From Nocardioides luteus (GTDB taxonomy: Bacteria > Actinomycetota > Actinomycetes > Propionibacteriales > Nocardioidaceae), in the NCBI RefSeq assembly GCF_000960475.2, contig NZ_JZDQ02000001.1:1-64000 (forward strand): DNA of 64,000 bases, in the 5' to 3' direction. The notes beneath the pieces are model-generated. The model was given only the letters and a program-made list of their open reading frames with translations. It was not told where the DNA came from and did not search any database. The translations under genes and the position numbers were made by a program. Below are positions 7,327 through 17,244 of the stretch, in pieces (within the stretch, counting starts at the first letter, position 1; each line of letters begins with the position of its first letter).

Positions 7327-9033
7327 ATGGCACGCAAGACCGCGCGCCCCGGGCGGACGCTCGCACTGCTCTTCCTGGCGATCGCGATCATGTTCGGCGG
7401 CATTGCCTTCGCCGGCACCTGGAAGCCCGAGCTGGGCCTCGACCTCCGTGGCGGCACCGAGATCTCGATGACCGCCGAGAACTCCGAGGGTGGTTCGGTC
7501 CCGAAGGAGAGCCTCGACGAGGCCAAGGCGATCATCGACCAGCGCGTCAACGGCTCCGGCATCACCGGCGGCCGGGTGACCACCGAGGGCAACGACGTCA
7601 TCAAGGTCTCCATCCCCGGCACCGGCAAGGTGCAGCAGAAGACCGCCGAGCGCGTCCGCCAGACCGCGAAGCTCCGCTTCCGCCTGGTCGCCTGCAGCCC
7701 GCAGAAGCAGTGCGGCTCGGCCGACGCCTCCGGCTCGATGGTGCAGGACCCCTCGACCGGCACCGTCCCCGGCACCTCGCCTCGCGCGCCGTTCGCCGGC
7801 GAGACCGCGAGCTCCTCGGAGACCGCGAGCGCTTCAGACAAGGCCTCCGACAAGGCCTCCGAGAGCGCCGACCCGAGCGCGAGCCCCTCGGCGAGCGCCA
7901 AGCCCGAGAAGCAGAACGACAACGCGGTCGTCAAGGTCGACGACGCGATCAAGTTCATGCGCAACGTGCCGCAGGAGTGGGCAACCGCCTACAGCTCCTT
8001 CACCTGTCCCGCCCCGGGCGCCGAGCCGGCCGAGGACATCCCCGGCAAGCCGCTGCTGACCTGTGACGAGGACGGCGTCCCCTACCTGCTGACCCCGGCG
8101 GTCATCGAGGGCACCGAGGTCGACGAGGCCTCCTACGGCATCCCGCAGCAGCAGGCCAACTACGTGGTGACCCTGGACTTCAAGTCCAAGGGCAACAAGG
8201 CCTTCGCCGACACCACCGGCGCGATCGCCGGCAGCGGCGAGCAGTTCGCGATCGTCCTGGACGGCAAGGTCATCTCCGCCCCGACGGCCGAGTCGCGGAT
8301 CAGCGGCGGCGCCCAGATCAGCGGCGACTTCACCCAGGCGACCGCCGCGGCGCTGGCCAACAACCTGAAGTACGGCTCGCTGCCGCTCGACTTCCCCGAG
8401 GACGGCATCCAGACCCGGGTCATCGGCCCGAGCCTCGCCGGCAACCAGCTCTCCGCCGGACTCTGGGCCGGCCTGATCGGTCTGATCCTCGTGGTGATCT
8501 TCTCGGTGCTCTACTACCGGGCGATGAGCATCGTGGTGGTCGGCTCGCTGATCGTGGCGGGTGCCGGGACGTACGGGATGATCCTGCTGCTCAGCGAGAC
8601 CGCCGGCGTCACCCTGGACCTTCCGGGCGTGGCCGGTCTGATCGTCGGTATCGGCATCACCGCCGACTCCTTCATCATCCTCTACGAGAGGATGCGTGAC
8701 GACATGCGTGAGGGCCGCTCTATGCGGGTGGCCGTCGACACCGCCTGGGTCCGGGCCCGCAACACGTGCCTGGCCTCCGACGGCGTCTCCTTCCTGGCCG
8801 CGTTCGTGCTCTACGTCTTCGCGACCAACGAGGTCAAGGGCTTCGCGTTCATGCTCGGCCTGACCACGCTCATCGACGTGCTGGTGTTCTTCTGGTTCAC
8901 CCACCCGATGACCAAGCTGATGGCCGGCTGGGGCTTCTTCAACAAGGGCCACGTGCTCTCCGGCATGGACAAGCGCGCAATCGGCACCGTCGACGCCCCC
9001 AAGGGCACCACTCTGGTCGGAGGCAAGGCCTGA
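7327..9033 (+). CDS. secD: Protein translocase subunit SecD
   Basis: RND-family membrane protein of 568 residues that uses the proton-motive force to help pull secreted proteins outward. It has one N-terminal helix (about 11-29), the GLDLRGG motif, a large extracytoplasmic P1 domain and five C-terminal helices containing the conserved GIGITADSFIILYERMRD region. The P1 domain carries an Ala/Ser/Glu/Lys-rich low-complexity insert (about residues 129-200) with an SPSASP run, preceded by a CSPQKQC pair near residue 122. Its stop overlaps the secF start by one base. Confidence 0.96.
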   Translation: MARKTARPGRTLALLFLAIAIMFGGIAFAGTWKPELGLDLRGGTEISMTAENSEGGSVPKESLDEAKAIIDQRVNGSGITGGRVTTEGNDVIKVSIPGTGKVQQKTAERVRQTAKLRFRLVACSPQKQCGSADASGSMVQDPSTGTVPGTSPRAPFAGETASSSETASASDKASDKASESADPSASPSASAKPEKQNDNAVVKVDDAIKFMRNVPQEWATAYSSFTCPAPGAEPAEDIPGKPLLTCDEDGVPYLLTPAVIEGTEVDEASYGIPQQQANYVVTLDFKSKGNKAFADTTGAIAGSGEQFAIVLDGKVISAPTAESRISGGAQISGDFTQATAAALANNLKYGSLPLDFPEDGIQTRVIGPSLAGNQLSAGLWAGLIGLILVVIFSVLYYRAMSIVVVGSLIVAGAGTYGMILLLSETAGVTLDLPGVAGLIVGIGITADSFIILYERMRDDMREGRSMRVAVDTAWVRARNTCLASDGVSFLAAFVLYVFATNEVKGFAFMLGLTTLIDVLVFFWFTHPMTKLMAGWGFFNKGHVLSGMDKRAIGTVDAPKGTTLVGGKA

Positions 9034-10268
9034 TGAGCAAGTTCTCCTTCTCCCGCCTCGGCAAGGAGCTCTACACCGGCGAGAAGTCCTTCGACTTCGT
9101 CGGACGCCGGATGGTCTGGTACGCCGCGTCCGCGGTCGTGCTCGTCGCCGTCGTCCTAGGTGTCTGGCTCCAGGGCATCAACCTCGGCATCGACTTCACC
9201 GGCGGCACGCGTTACACCGTCACCGTCGCGCACGCCGACCAGAAGCTCGCCGACGATCTACGTGCGGCTGTCGGTGACACCGCGGTCGAGGCCGCCGACG
9301 GCGCCACCGTGCGCACCTCCGGCAGCAAGTCGATCGTCATCGAGACCAAGGCGATCGCCGACAACTCCAAGGCCGACGACTCGATCATGGAGGCCATCAC
9401 CAAGACCGCCGACGTGGCCGACGACGACGTCAGCCGCACCGGTATCGGCCCGAGCTGGGGTCAGCGGGTCGCCTCCAAGGCGGGTCTCGCGCTGGGCATC
9501 TTCCTGGTCGGCGTGGTCCTGTTCATCTGGATCTACTTCCGGGAATGGAAGATGTCGGTCGCGGCCGTCGTCGCCCTGGCCCACGACGTGGTGATCACGG
9601 TCGGCGTCTACGCGATCGTCGGCTTCGAGGTGACCCCGGCGACCGTCACCGGCTTCCTGACGATCCTCGGCTACTCGCTCTACGACACCGTGGTGGTCTT
9701 CGACAAGGTCAAGGAGAACACCCGCAACCTGTCGCAGAAGAGGCAGACCTACGCCGCCGCGGCCAACCTGGCGATCAACCAGACCCTGGTCCGCTCGATC
9801 AACACCTCGATCATCGGCCTGCTGCCCGTCGTCGCGATCCTCTACGTCAGCACCGTCCAGCTCGGCACCTCCTCGCTGAAGGACATCTCGCTGGTCCTCT
9901 TCATCGGTATGGCCGTCGGCACCTACTCCTCGATCTTCATCGCCACCCCGCTGCTGGTGCACCTGAAGTCGAAGGAGAAGGACGTCCTCGACGCCGAGAA
10001 GCGCGCCGCCGCGCGGATGAAGGAAGCCGACAAGTACGCCGCGGTGCCGGTCTTCGACGAGGGCATGGCCGTCGCCGACGGTGAACCGGACGAGCTGCGC
10101 GAGTCGCCTGCGGACCTCCACGAGGCCGGCGTGAGCCGGGGAACCAGCCCCAACACCTCCGCGACCGGCCGGGGCCGCAACGTACCCGACCAGCACCGCG
10201 CGGTCAGCGACAGCCGTGCCGCCGGGCGCCCGCAGCCCAAGCGCGAGTCGAGGTCGAAGCGCAAGTGA
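9033..10268 (+). CDS. secF: Protein translocase subunit SecF
   Basis: Partner of SecD, 411 residues. It has an N-terminal helix, the GIDFTGGTRYTV motif, a short extracytoplasmic domain and five helices including the proton-path segment around LGYSLYDTVVVFDKVKENTR. About 90 C-terminal residues are a charged, basic cytoplasmic tail rich in Arg, Ser and Pro, longer than in enterobacterial SecF. The ATG overlaps the secD stop (TGATG). The 3' end overlaps apt by four bases, tying apt to the same transcript. Confidence 0.96.
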   Translation: MSKFSFSRLGKELYTGEKSFDFVGRRMVWYAASAVVLVAVVLGVWLQGINLGIDFTGGTRYTVTVAHADQKLADDLRAAVGDTAVEAADGATVRTSGSKSIVIETKAIADNSKADDSIMEAITKTADVADDDVSRTGIGPSWGQRVASKAGLALGIFLVGVVLFIWIYFREWKMSVAAVVALAHDVVITVGVYAIVGFEVTPATVTGFLTILGYSLYDTVVVFDKVKENTRNLSQKRQTYAAAANLAINQTLVRSINTSIIGLLPVVAILYVSTVQLGTSSLKDISLVLFIGMAVGTYSSIFIATPLLVHLKSKEKDVLDAEKRAAARMKEADKYAAVPVFDEGMAVADGEPDELRESPADLHEAGVSRGTSPNTSATGRGRNVPDQHRAVSDSRAAGRPQPKRESRSKRK

Positions 10269-10831
10269 CGGTCTCCGAGACGGCCGCAGGCGGCCGGTCG
10301 CTGGAGGAAACCCTCGAGCGGCTGGTCGCCGACGTGCCCGACTTCCCCGAGCCGGGCGTCGGGTTCAAGGACATCACCCCGTTGCTGGCCGACCACGCCG
10401 GGTTCGCCCAGGTGGTCGAGGCGCTCGCCGCTCCGGCGCGCGACGCCGACGGTGCCGTGACCGTCACCAAGGTGCTCGGCATGGAGTCGCGCGGGTTCAT
10501 CCTCGGTGCCCCCGCCGCCCTGCACCTCGGCGTCGGCTTCGTGCCCGTGCGCAAGGCCGGCAAGCTGCCGCGCGAGACCCACGCGGTCTCCTACTCGCTG
10601 GAGTACGGCGAGGCCACCCTGGAGATCCACACCGACGCGGTCGCGCCGGGGGAGCGGGTGCTGGTCATCGACGACGTGCTCGCCACCGGCGGCACCGCGG
10701 CGGCCACGATCGAGCTCGTCGAGCGCTGCGGCGGCGTCGTCGCGGGCGTCTCGGTCCTGCTCGAGCTCGGCTTCCTCGACCCGCGCAGCAAGCTGCCGGA
10801 CACTCCGGTGCACTCGCTGTTGGTCAGTTGA
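10265..10831 (+). CDS. apt: Adenine phosphoribosyltransferase
   Basis: Purine salvage enzyme of 188 residues converting adenine plus PRPP to AMP. The PRPP-binding motif VLVIDDVLATGGTAAA and the adenine-site region MESRGFILGAPAA are clear. The GTG start overlaps the secF stop. Placement between secF and rel is conserved in actinomycetes. The N-terminus has about 12 extra residues compared with short bacterial Apt proteins. Confidence 0.95.
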   Translation: MTVSETAAGGRSLEETLERLVADVPDFPEPGVGFKDITPLLADHAGFAQVVEALAAPARDADGAVTVTKVLGMESRGFILGAPAALHLGVGFVPVRKAGKLPRETHAVSYSLEYGEATLEIHTDAVAPGERVLVIDDVLATGGTAAATIELVERCGGVVAGVSVLLELGFLDPRSKLPDTPVHSLLVS

Positions 10832-10881
10832 CAGGTCCATCATGCAGGTGCCGTCCTAGCCAATGTTCCGGGTGCGGCCGG

Positions 10882-10887
10882 TAGACT
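10882..10887 (+). promoter_or_regulatory. -10 element of a leaderless promoter for rel
   Basis: TAGACT, six bases, then the rel ATG at 10894, so the transcript is expected to start at the initiation codon. No Shine-Dalgarno sequence is present. Confidence 0.6.
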
Positions 10888-10893
10888 CGGTAC

Positions 10894-13209
10894 ATGGCAG
10901 AGGATCGCATCGTCGCGCAGCCTCGTGCGCACAACATCGAGGCCCGGGAGAGCAGTGGCCCGGCCCCGTCGGGCCGTAGCGTACGTGCGCGTCTGGCCCG
11001 GATCGGCGGACGCGGCGCCCCGGGCAATCCTGTGCTGGAGCCGCTCTTCCGGGCGGTCCGCTCCAACCACCCGAAGGCCGACCTGGCGCTGCTCGAGCGG
11101 GCCTACGTCACCGCTGAGCGCCTCCACGGCACGCAGATGCGCAAGAGCGGCGACCCCTACATCACCCACCCGCTCGCGGTGACCACGATCCTCGCCGAGC
11201 TCGGCATGACCGAGCCGACCCTGGTGGCGGCTCTGCTGCACGACACCGTCGAGGACACGCCCTACACGCTCAAGGAGCTCACCCGCGACTTCGGCGAGGA
11301 GGTGGCCCACCTCGTCGACGGCGTCACCAAGCTCGACAAGGTCACCTACGGCGACTCCGCGCAGGCCGAGACGATCCGCAAGATGGTCGTGGCGATGTCG
11401 CGCGACATCCGGGTGCTGGTGATCAAGCTGGCCGACCGCCTGCACAACATGCGTACGCTGCGCTACGTCCCGCAGAAGAGCCAGGAGCGCAGTGCGCGCG
11501 AGACGCTCGACATCTATGCGCCGCTGGCCCACCGGCTCGGCATGAACACGATCAAGTTCGAGCTCGAGGACCTCGCCTTCGCGACCCTCTACCCGAAGAT
11601 GTACGACGAGCTCGTCCGCCTCGTCGCCGACCGCAATCCCTCGCGGGAGAAGTTCCTGGCCCAGGTCATCGACCAGGTCGAGCGAGACCTGCACGAGGCC
11701 CGGATCAAGGCGACCGTCACCGGCCGGCCGAAGCACTACTACTCGATCTACCAGAAGATGATCGTCGGCGGTAAGGACTTCTCCGACATCAACGACCTGG
11801 TCGGCATCCGGATCCTGGTCGAGGACGAGCGCGACTGCTACTCCGTCCTCGGCATCCTGCACTCGCGATGGAACCCCGTCCTGGGGCGGTTCAAGGACTA
11901 CATCGCGATGCCGAAGTTCAACATGTACCAGTCGCTGCACACCACCGTCATCGGGCCGCAGGGCAAGCCGGTCGAGCTGCAGATCCGCACCTTCGCGATG
12001 CACCGCCGCGCCGAGTTCGGTGTGGCCGCGCACTGGAAATACAAGGAGGACGGCCGCAACGGTGTCGACACCGACCGGCCGATGGACAACGACATGAGCT
12101 GGGTCAAACAGCTCATGGACTGGCAGTCGGAGGTCAACGACCCCGGCGAGTTCCTGGAGTCGCTGCGCTTCGAGATGAAGCGCACCGAGGTCTACGTCTT
12201 CACGCCCAAGGGCGACGTGATCGCGCTGCCCGCGGACTCGACCCCGGTCGACTTCGCCTACGCCGTCCACACCGAGGTCGGCAACAAGACCATCGGCGCC
12301 CGGGTCAACGGACGTCTGGTGCCGCTGGAGTCGACGCTGGAGAGCGGCGACGTCGTCGAGGTCTTCACCTCCAAGTCGCCCAACGCCGGCCCGTCGAAGG
12401 ACTGGGCCTCCTTCGTCAAGTCCAACCGGGCCAAGGCGAAGATCCGGCAGTGGCACACCCGGGAGCGCCGCGACGAGGCCATCGAGAAGGGCCAGGACGC
12501 GATCGCGCGGCTCATGCGCAAGGAGGGCCTGCCCCTCAAGCGGCTGATGTCGCGCGAGTCGCTCATGCTCGCCGCCGACCACTTCGACCTCGCCGACGTC
12601 GACGCGCTCTACGCCGCGGTCGGCGAGAGCCACCTCTCCGCCCAGGCAGTCGTACGCCGCGTCATCGAGGACCACGGTGGCGACGACGGTGCCGCCGAGG
12701 ATCTCGCCGAGGCCATCAACGTCGGCCGCAGGCGCCACGGCAAGGTCTCCGCCACCAACTCCGACGCCGGGGTGATCGTCAAGGGGTCACCGGACGTCTG
12801 GGTCAAGCTCGCCAAGTGCTGCACCCCGGTGCCCGGCGACGACATCCTCGGCTTCGTGACCAAGGGCGGGGGCGTCTCCGTCCACCGCACCGACTGCACC
12901 AACGCCGCCGAGCTCCGCTCCCACCCCGAGCGGCTGCTCGAGGTCGAGTGGGGCTCCACCTCCAACTCGGTCTTCCTGGTCAACATCCAGGTCGAGGCCC
13001 TCGACCGGGCCCGGCTGCTGTCCGACATCACGATGGCGCTCTCCGACGCCCACGTGAACATCCTCAGCGCCCAGCTCACCACCACCCGCGACCGCGTCGC
13101 GAAGTCCCGGTTCTCCTTCGAGATGGCCGACTCCAAGCACCTCGACACCGTCTTGAAGCAGGTACGCACCGTTCCCGGCGTCTTCGACGCCTACCGCGTC
13201 ACCCAATAG
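10894..13209 (+). CDS. rel: Bifunctional (p)ppGpp synthetase/hydrolase Rel
   Basis: Stringent-response enzyme of 771 residues that makes and degrades (p)ppGpp on the ribosome. Domain order: HD hydrolase (ITHPLAV and [10 protein letters not shown]), RelA/SpoT synthetase ([10 protein letters not shown] and [20 protein letters not shown]), TGS (about 425-485, VYVFTPKGD), a helical/zinc-finger region ([13 protein letters not shown], with VHRTDC), and a C-terminal ACT/RRM domain. The RFKD motif is the RXKD form found in bifunctional Rel rather than the EXDD form of synthetase-only RelA. The HD residues also look intact, so both activities are expected. It has its own leaderless-type promoter. Confidence 0.97.
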   Translation: MAEDRIVAQPRAHNIEARESSGPAPSGRSVRARLARIGGRGAPGNPVLEPLFRAVRSNHPKADLALLERAYVTAERLHGTQMRKSGDPYITHPLAVTTILAELGMTEPTLVAALLHDTVEDTPYTLKELTRDFGEEVAHLVDGVTKLDKVTYGDSAQAETIRKMVVAMSRDIRVLVIKLADRLHNMRTLRYVPQKSQERSARETLDIYAPLAHRLGMNTIKFELEDLAFATLYPKMYDELVRLVADRNPSREKFLAQVIDQVERDLHEARIKATVTGRPKHYYSIYQKMIVGGKDFSDINDLVGIRILVEDERDCYSVLGILHSRWNPVLGRFKDYIAMPKFNMYQSLHTTVIGPQGKPVELQIRTFAMHRRAEFGVAAHWKYKEDGRNGVDTDRPMDNDMSWVKQLMDWQSEVNDPGEFLESLRFEMKRTEVYVFTPKGDVIALPADSTPVDFAYAVHTEVGNKTIGARVNGRLVPLESTLESGDVVEVFTSKSPNAGPSKDWASFVKSNRAKAKIRQWHTRERRDEAIEKGQDAIARLMRKEGLPLKRLMSRESLMLAADHFDLADVDALYAAVGESHLSAQAVVRRVIEDHGGDDGAAEDLAEAINVGRRRHGKVSATNSDAGVIVKGSPDVWVKLAKCCTPVPGDDILGFVTKGGGVSVHRTDCTNAAELRSHPERLLEVEWGSTSNSVFLVNIQVEALDRARLLSDITMALSDAHVNILSAQLTTTRDRVAKSRFSFEMADSKHLDTVLKQVRTVPGVFDAYRVTQ

Positions 13210-13224
13210 GAAAGTGAGCATCTC

Positions 13225-13443
13225 GTGGACCCGTTCACCTGGTTTCTGATCGCCCTGGGAGTCGTGATCGTCGGCGTCGTCGTGTGGAGGGCGGTGAGAA
13301 AGCCGTCGCGAGGCGTCGACGAAGCGATCGCGAACCGGAACAGGGCCCAGGCCCTGGGGAACGCGGAATACTACGGCGGCGGTGGCCACGGCGCCCCGCA
13401 CCAACCCGGTCAGAACATCCAGCCGCCTTCTGGCGGATTCTGA
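13225..13443 (+). CDS. Small single-span membrane protein, paralogue A
   Basis: A 72-residue protein of unknown function. One hydrophobic helix (about 5-22) is followed by a basic stretch (RAVRKPSRG), a polar region rich in Asn, Arg and Ala, and a glycine-rich tail (NAEYYGGGGHG, ending SGGF). It shares the layout W-x-LI, then RG(V/I)D, an Asn/Arg-rich helix, Y(Y/F)GGGG and a terminal GF with the next gene, so the two are probably related by duplication. The GTG start at 13225 is 15 bases after rel, with GGAAAG upstream. Confidence 0.7.
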   Translation: MDPFTWFLIALGVVIVGVVVWRAVRKPSRGVDEAIANRNRAQALGNAEYYGGGGHGAPHQPGQNIQPPSGGF

Positions 13444-13560
13444 ACCCACGACACGTGGCCATCCACTGAAGGAGCCTGGGCCTCCTCGAGCATGGCGACT
13501 CGATCGTTGTCTCTGTAACAGATGCGCGCCTTCTCGGGCGCCTCGGAGAGGAAGCACGGC

Positions 13561-13725
13561 ATGTTCACCTGGATCCTCATCATCGGCGGCGTACTCCTCC
13601 TGCTGGGGCTGGCCTGGGCCACGTTCGGCAAGGGTTCCCGGGGTATCGACGACGAGAACATACGCAACATCAAGCGCGACAACGTGGCCAGGGGCGACTA
13701 CTTCGGCGGTGGAGGCGGATTCTGA
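13561..13725 (+). CDS. Small single-span membrane protein, paralogue B
   Basis: A 54-residue protein with a hydrophobic helix at about 4-21, then KGSRGIDDENIRN, an Arg/Lys/Asn-rich stretch and a GDYFGGGGGF tail. It resembles the upstream 72-residue protein. I chose the ATG at 13561 because it puts the helix at the N-terminus and has GAGAGG upstream; an ATG at 13522 in the same frame would add 13 unrelated residues. A strong bidirectional terminator follows at once. No function can be assigned. Confidence 0.65.
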   Translation: MFTWILIIGGVLLLLGLAWATFGKGSRGIDDENIRNIKRDNVARGDYFGGGGGF

Positions 13726-13734
13726 CCCGAAAAC

Positions 13735-13772
13735 GAGAGGTGGGTTCCCGGTGATCCGGGAACCCACCTCTC
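13735..13772. terminator. Bidirectional terminator
   Basis: A perfect 17-bp stem (5' arm 13735-13751, 3' arm 13756-13772) with a four-base TGAT loop, lying between two convergent genes. It lacks a T-tract, as is usual in GC-rich actinobacteria. Confidence 0.9.
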
Positions 13773-13778
13773 GACAGA

Positions 13779-15017
13779 TCAGCTGAAGTCGGCGCTGGCG
13801 CGCTTGGCCATCTCCAGGAACTGACGACGGGACTCGAGGTTCTCCTCGAGGGACTTGACCTTGCGGTCGTCGCCTGCGGAGCGAGCCTTGTCGAGGTCCT
13901 TCTCGACCTGGGCGATGGCCTCCTCGAGCTTGGCGATCATGTCGTCGGCCCGGGCGGACTTCTCCGGGTCGGACTTGCGCCACTGGTCGTCCTCGGCGGA
14001 CTTGATGGCCTGCTCGACCTTGCGCATCGCGCCCTCGAGCTCCTTGATCCGGTCGCGCGGGACCTTGCCGGCCTCGTCCCAGCGGTCGGCGATGTCGCGG
14101 AAGGAGCGCTTCACCGCGTCGAGGTCCTCGCCCTTCTCCAGCAGCGGGAGCAGCTCCTGCGCCTCGGCGAGGAGCCCCTCCTTCACCACGGCGTTCTGGG
14201 CGAACTCGGCGTCGAGGGCCGCGTTGGCGGCGTCACGGGCACCGAAGAAGACGTCCTGGGCGGCCCGGAACTGCTTCCAGAGCTTGTCGTCGACGTCCTT
14301 GGGAGCCGGGCCGGCGGCCTTCCAGTCGCGCATCAGGTCGCGGTAGCGCCCGGCGGTGGGGCCCCAGTCGGTCGAGGTGGAGAGCTGCTCGGCCTCGGCG
14401 ATGATCCGCTCCTTGATCACCTTGGCGTCCTCGCGCCGGGCGTTGAGCTCGGCGAAGTGCGCCTTGCGCCGCCGGGTGTAAGCGGTGCGGGCCGTCGAGA
14501 AGCGCCGCCACAGCGCGTCGTCGGAGCCACGGTCGATGCGGGGGAGCGCCTTCCACTGGTCGAGGAGCTCGCGCAGCCGGTTGGCCCCGTTGCGCCAGTC
14601 GTTGCTCTGGGCCAGCTTCTCGGCCTCGGCGACGAGGGCCTCCTTGGCCACCTTCGCCTCGGCCGCCTTCGCGGCCCGCTCGGCCTTGCGGGCCTCGCGC
14701 TGGGTGGCGATGACCGGGCCCAGGGCCTCCAGCCGCGCCACCAGCGAGGCCAGGTCGCCGACCGCGTTGGCATCGGTCACCTTCTCGACGACGGTCTTCA
14801 CCGCCGCCGTCGCCTCGTCGGGCGACGTCTTCCCCGCATGCACGCGCCGCTCGAGCTGCTCGACCTCGAAGGCGAGCTGGTCGAACCGGTTGGTGAAGAA
14901 GGCAAGCGCCTCCTCCGGCGTGCCTTCCGGGTATTGCCCCACGGAACGCTCGCCCTCTGCGGTCTTCACGTAGACCGTTCCGTCTTCCTCGACCCGACCC
15001 CACTGCTCGCTGGTCAC
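13779..15017 (-). CDS. DUF349 domain protein
   Basis: A 412-residue, highly charged, mostly helical protein containing three tandem DUF349 repeats (about residues 120-320; typical W and R/L positions in WRNGANRLRELLDQWKALP, WGPTAGRYRDLMRDWKAAG and a third degenerate copy). Long coiled-coil segments flank the repeats at 45-130 and 310-410. The family is widespread in bacteria with no firmly established biochemical role. It lies alone on the reverse strand between rel and the hisS operon, a position common in actinomycetes. The start is taken as GTG at 15017 (VTSEQWGRV). Confidence 0.85.
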   Translation of the reverse strand: MTSEQWGRVEEDGTVYVKTAEGERSVGQYPEGTPEEALAFFTNRFDQLAFEVEQLERRVHAGKTSPDEATAAVKTVVEKVTDANAVGDLASLVARLEALGPVIATQREARKAERAAKAAEAKVAKEALVAEAEKLAQSNDWRNGANRLRELLDQWKALPRIDRGSDDALWRRFSTARTAYTRRRKAHFAELNARREDAKVIKERIIAEAEQLSTSTDWGPTAGRYRDLMRDWKAAGPAPKDVDDKLWKQFRAAQDVFFGARDAANAALDAEFAQNAVVKEGLLAEAQELLPLLEKGEDLDAVKRSFRDIADRWDEAGKVPRDRIKELEGAMRKVEQAIKSAEDDQWRKSDPEKSARADDMIAKLEEAIAQVEKDLDKARSAGDDRKVKSLEENLESRRQFLEMAKRASADFS

Positions 15018-15192
15018 AATGTCCCTACTCTTCGCATGAGGCGCTAACCTCTTATGAAATCTCCCCCGCCGGACACCGTGCTCGTCACAGTCCCGGTCGG
15101 CTCAACTTGCAGGTCCCCGTGGTGTCCCGACACACCTCGGGATGCCCATCGTAGTCAGACGCCACGATGCGGCGCTGCACTGTACCGCTGGA

Positions 15193-15198
15193 TAGGGT
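15193..15198 (+). promoter_or_regulatory. -10 of a leaderless promoter (MBL-fold gene)
   Basis: TAGGGT followed by seven bases and then GTG at 15206. This spacing fits a leaderless start and decides between the candidate starts of the downstream gene. Confidence 0.55.
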
Positions 15199-15205
15199 GT
15201 TTCTC

Positions 15206-15898
15206 GTGTTGATCGCAGGCTTTCCCGCCGGTCCGTGGGGCACCAACTGCTACGTCGCCGCCACCGGTCCGGGCACCGAGTGTGTCGTGATCGACCCCGG
15301 GAAGGACGCCGCGAAGGGGATCGAGGAGATCGTCCGCGAGCAGCGCCTCAAGCCGGTCGCCGTGCTCCTCACCCACGGCCACGTCGACCACATGTGGTCC
15401 GTGACCCCCGTCAGCAGGACGTACGACTCCACGGCCTGGATCCACCCCAACGACCGTCACCTCCTGGCCGATCCGCTCCAGGGCATCTCGCCGGAGTCGG
15501 CGCAGATGCTGCTCGGCATGCCGGAGGGGACCTACGACTTCGTGGAGCCGGACGACGTCCGCGAGCTGAGCGACGGTCAGGCCATCGACCTGGCCGGGAT
15601 GAGGTTCCTGATCGACCATACGCCCGGGCATACCGAGGGGTCGGTCACCTTCCGGACTCCCTACCCCGACCACGCCGAGGTCAGTGACGTGATGTTCTCC
15701 GGCGACCTGCTCTTCGCGGGCAGCATCGGGCGTACGGACCTCCCCGGCGGTGACCACGCCACGATGCTGCAGTCCCTGACCACCAAGGTGCTGCCCCTCG
15801 CCGACGACATCGTGGTGCTCCCCGGCCATGGCGAACAGACCTCCATCGGGCGCGAGCGCGCCACCAACCCGTTTCTTCAGGACCTGATCACCACATGA
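15206..15898 (+). CDS. MBL-fold metallohydrolase (glyoxalase II-like)
   Basis: A 230-residue metallo-beta-lactamase-fold enzyme. The metal-binding motif H57-x-H59-x-D61-H62 (LTHGHVDH) is present, with further ligands in TPGHTEGS, FSGDLLF and LPGHGEQT. It most resembles hydroxyacylglutathione-hydrolase-like thioester hydrolases; actinomycetes use other thiols, so the substrate is open. I prefer GTG 15206 over the upstream in-frame start at 15167, because the extra 13 residues are not typical and a TAGGGT -10 element sits seven bases upstream. Its stop overlaps the hisS start (ATGA). Confidence 0.85.
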   Translation: MLIAGFPAGPWGTNCYVAATGPGTECVVIDPGKDAAKGIEEIVREQRLKPVAVLLTHGHVDHMWSVTPVSRTYDSTAWIHPNDRHLLADPLQGISPESAQMLLGMPEGTYDFVEPDDVRELSDGQAIDLAGMRFLIDHTPGHTEGSVTFRTPYPDHAEVSDVMFSGDLLFAGSIGRTDLPGGDHATMLQSLTTKVLPLADDIVVLPGHGEQTSIGRERATNPFLQDLITT

Positions 15899-17244
15899 AC
15901 AAGCCAACTCCTCTCTCCGGATTCCCGGAGTTCCTCCCGAGCCAGCGCGTCGTCGAGCGCGAGGTCATCGAGACTCTGAGCCGCACCTTCGAGCTGCACG
16001 GCTTCGGCAACATCGAGACGCGCGCCGTCGAGCCGATGGACCAGCTGCTGCGCAAGGGCGACACCAGCAAAGAGGTCTACGTCCTCAAGCGGCTCCAGGA
16101 GCAGGACGAGTCCCGAGACAAGGGGATGGGGCTCCACTTCGACCTCACCGTCCCCTTCGCCCGCTACGTGCTCGAGAACGCCGGCAAGCTGGAGTTCCCC
16201 TTCCGCCGCTACCAGATCCAGAAGGTCTGGCGCGGGGAGCGCCCGCAGGAGGGCCGGTTCCGGGAGTTCGCGCAGGCCGACATCGACATCGTCGGTCGCG
16301 ACACGCTGCCGTTCCACCACGACGTCGAGGTCGCCCGGGTCATGCTCGAGGCCCTCGGCAAGCTGACCTTCCTGCCCGGTTTCACGCTCCAGGTCAACAA
16401 TCGCAAGCTGATCCAGGGCTTCTACGCCGGCCTCGGCGCCCCCGACGTCGAGGAGACCATGCGGCTCATCGACAAGCTCGACAAGATGCCGGCCACCGAC
16501 GTCGGCAAGCTGTTGGTCTCCGAGGCCGGGCTGAGCGACGAGCAGGCCGCCAAGTGCCTCGAGCTCGCCACGATCACCGCCACCGACGACTCCTTCGTGG
16601 AGAAGGTCCGCGGCCTCGGTGTCGAGAGCGAGCTGCTCGAGGAGGGCCTGTCCGAGCTGGCCACGCTGATCAACGCCACCGCGCCGCTCAACACCGGGTC
16701 CGTACGCGTCGTGGCCGACCTGAGCATCGCCCGCGGGCTGGACTACTACACCGGCACCGTCTTCGAGACCCGCCTGGACGGCTACGAGTCCCTGGGGAGC
16801 ATCTGCTCCGGTGGCCGCTACGACGCGCTCGCCAGCGACGGGAAGACCACCTACCCGGGCGTCGGGATCTCGCTCGGCGTCAGCCGCGTCCTGGTGCCTC
16901 TCGTACAGAAGGGCGTGCTCGACGGGGACCGCAAGGTCCCGAGCACCGTGCTGGTCGCGGTCGCCGACGAGGAGAGCCGCGCGAGCGCCGATGAGGCGGC
17001 CCAGGCGCTGCGCGGCCACAATGTTGCCTGCGAGGTCTCGCCCAACGCCGCCAAGTTCGGCAAGCAGATCCGCTTCGCGGAGCGCCGCGGCATCCCGTAC
17101 GTCCTCTTCGCCACCGAAGGCGGCTACGAGATCAAGGACATCCGCACCGGCGACCAGGTCCCGGCCGACCCGGCCACCTGGACGCCCCAGAACGAGAGCG
17201 ACCTGAAGCCCCAGGTCGTCGCGAACAACGAGGAGAAGAAGTGA
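15895..17244 (+). CDS. hisS: Histidyl-tRNA synthetase
   Basis: Class II synthetase of 449 residues that charges tRNA-His. Motif 2 lies around the [20 protein letters not shown] segment. The HisRS-specific [14 protein letters not shown] and the GGRYD region come next, and a C-terminal anticodon-binding domain (about 330-425) is present, so this is not a HisZ-type regulatory paralogue. The ATG overlaps the upstream stop, and the 3' end overlaps aspS by four bases. The MBL-hisS-aspS order is standard for actinomycetes. Confidence 0.97.
   Translation: MNKPTPLSGFPEFLPSQRVVEREVIETLSRTFELHGFGNIETRAVEPMDQLLRKGDTSKEVYVLKRLQEQDESRDKGMGLHFDLTVPFARYVLENAGKLEFPFRRYQIQKVWRGERPQEGRFREFAQADIDIVGRDTLPFHHDVEVARVMLEALGKLTFLPGFTLQVNNRKLIQGFYAGLGAPDVEETMRLIDKLDKMPATDVGKLLVSEAGLSDEQAAKCLELATITATDDSFVEKVRGLGVESELLEEGLSELATLINATAPLNTGSVRVVADLSIARGLDYYTGTVFETRLDGYESLGSICSGGRYDALASDGKTTYPGVGISLGVSRVLVPLVQKGVLDGDRKVPSTVLVAVADEESRASADEAAQALRGHNVACEVSPNAAKFGKQIRFAERRGIPYVLFATEGGYEIKDIRTGDQVPADPATWTPQNESDLKPQVVANNEEKK

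Noticed and set aside
13225..13725. WXG100/ESX-type secreted proteins
   Set aside because: No W-x-G motif, and the N-terminal hydrophobic helix marks them as membrane proteins.
15895..17244. HisZ regulatory subunit instead of HisRS
   Set aside because: The anticodon-binding domain and the catalytic motifs are present.
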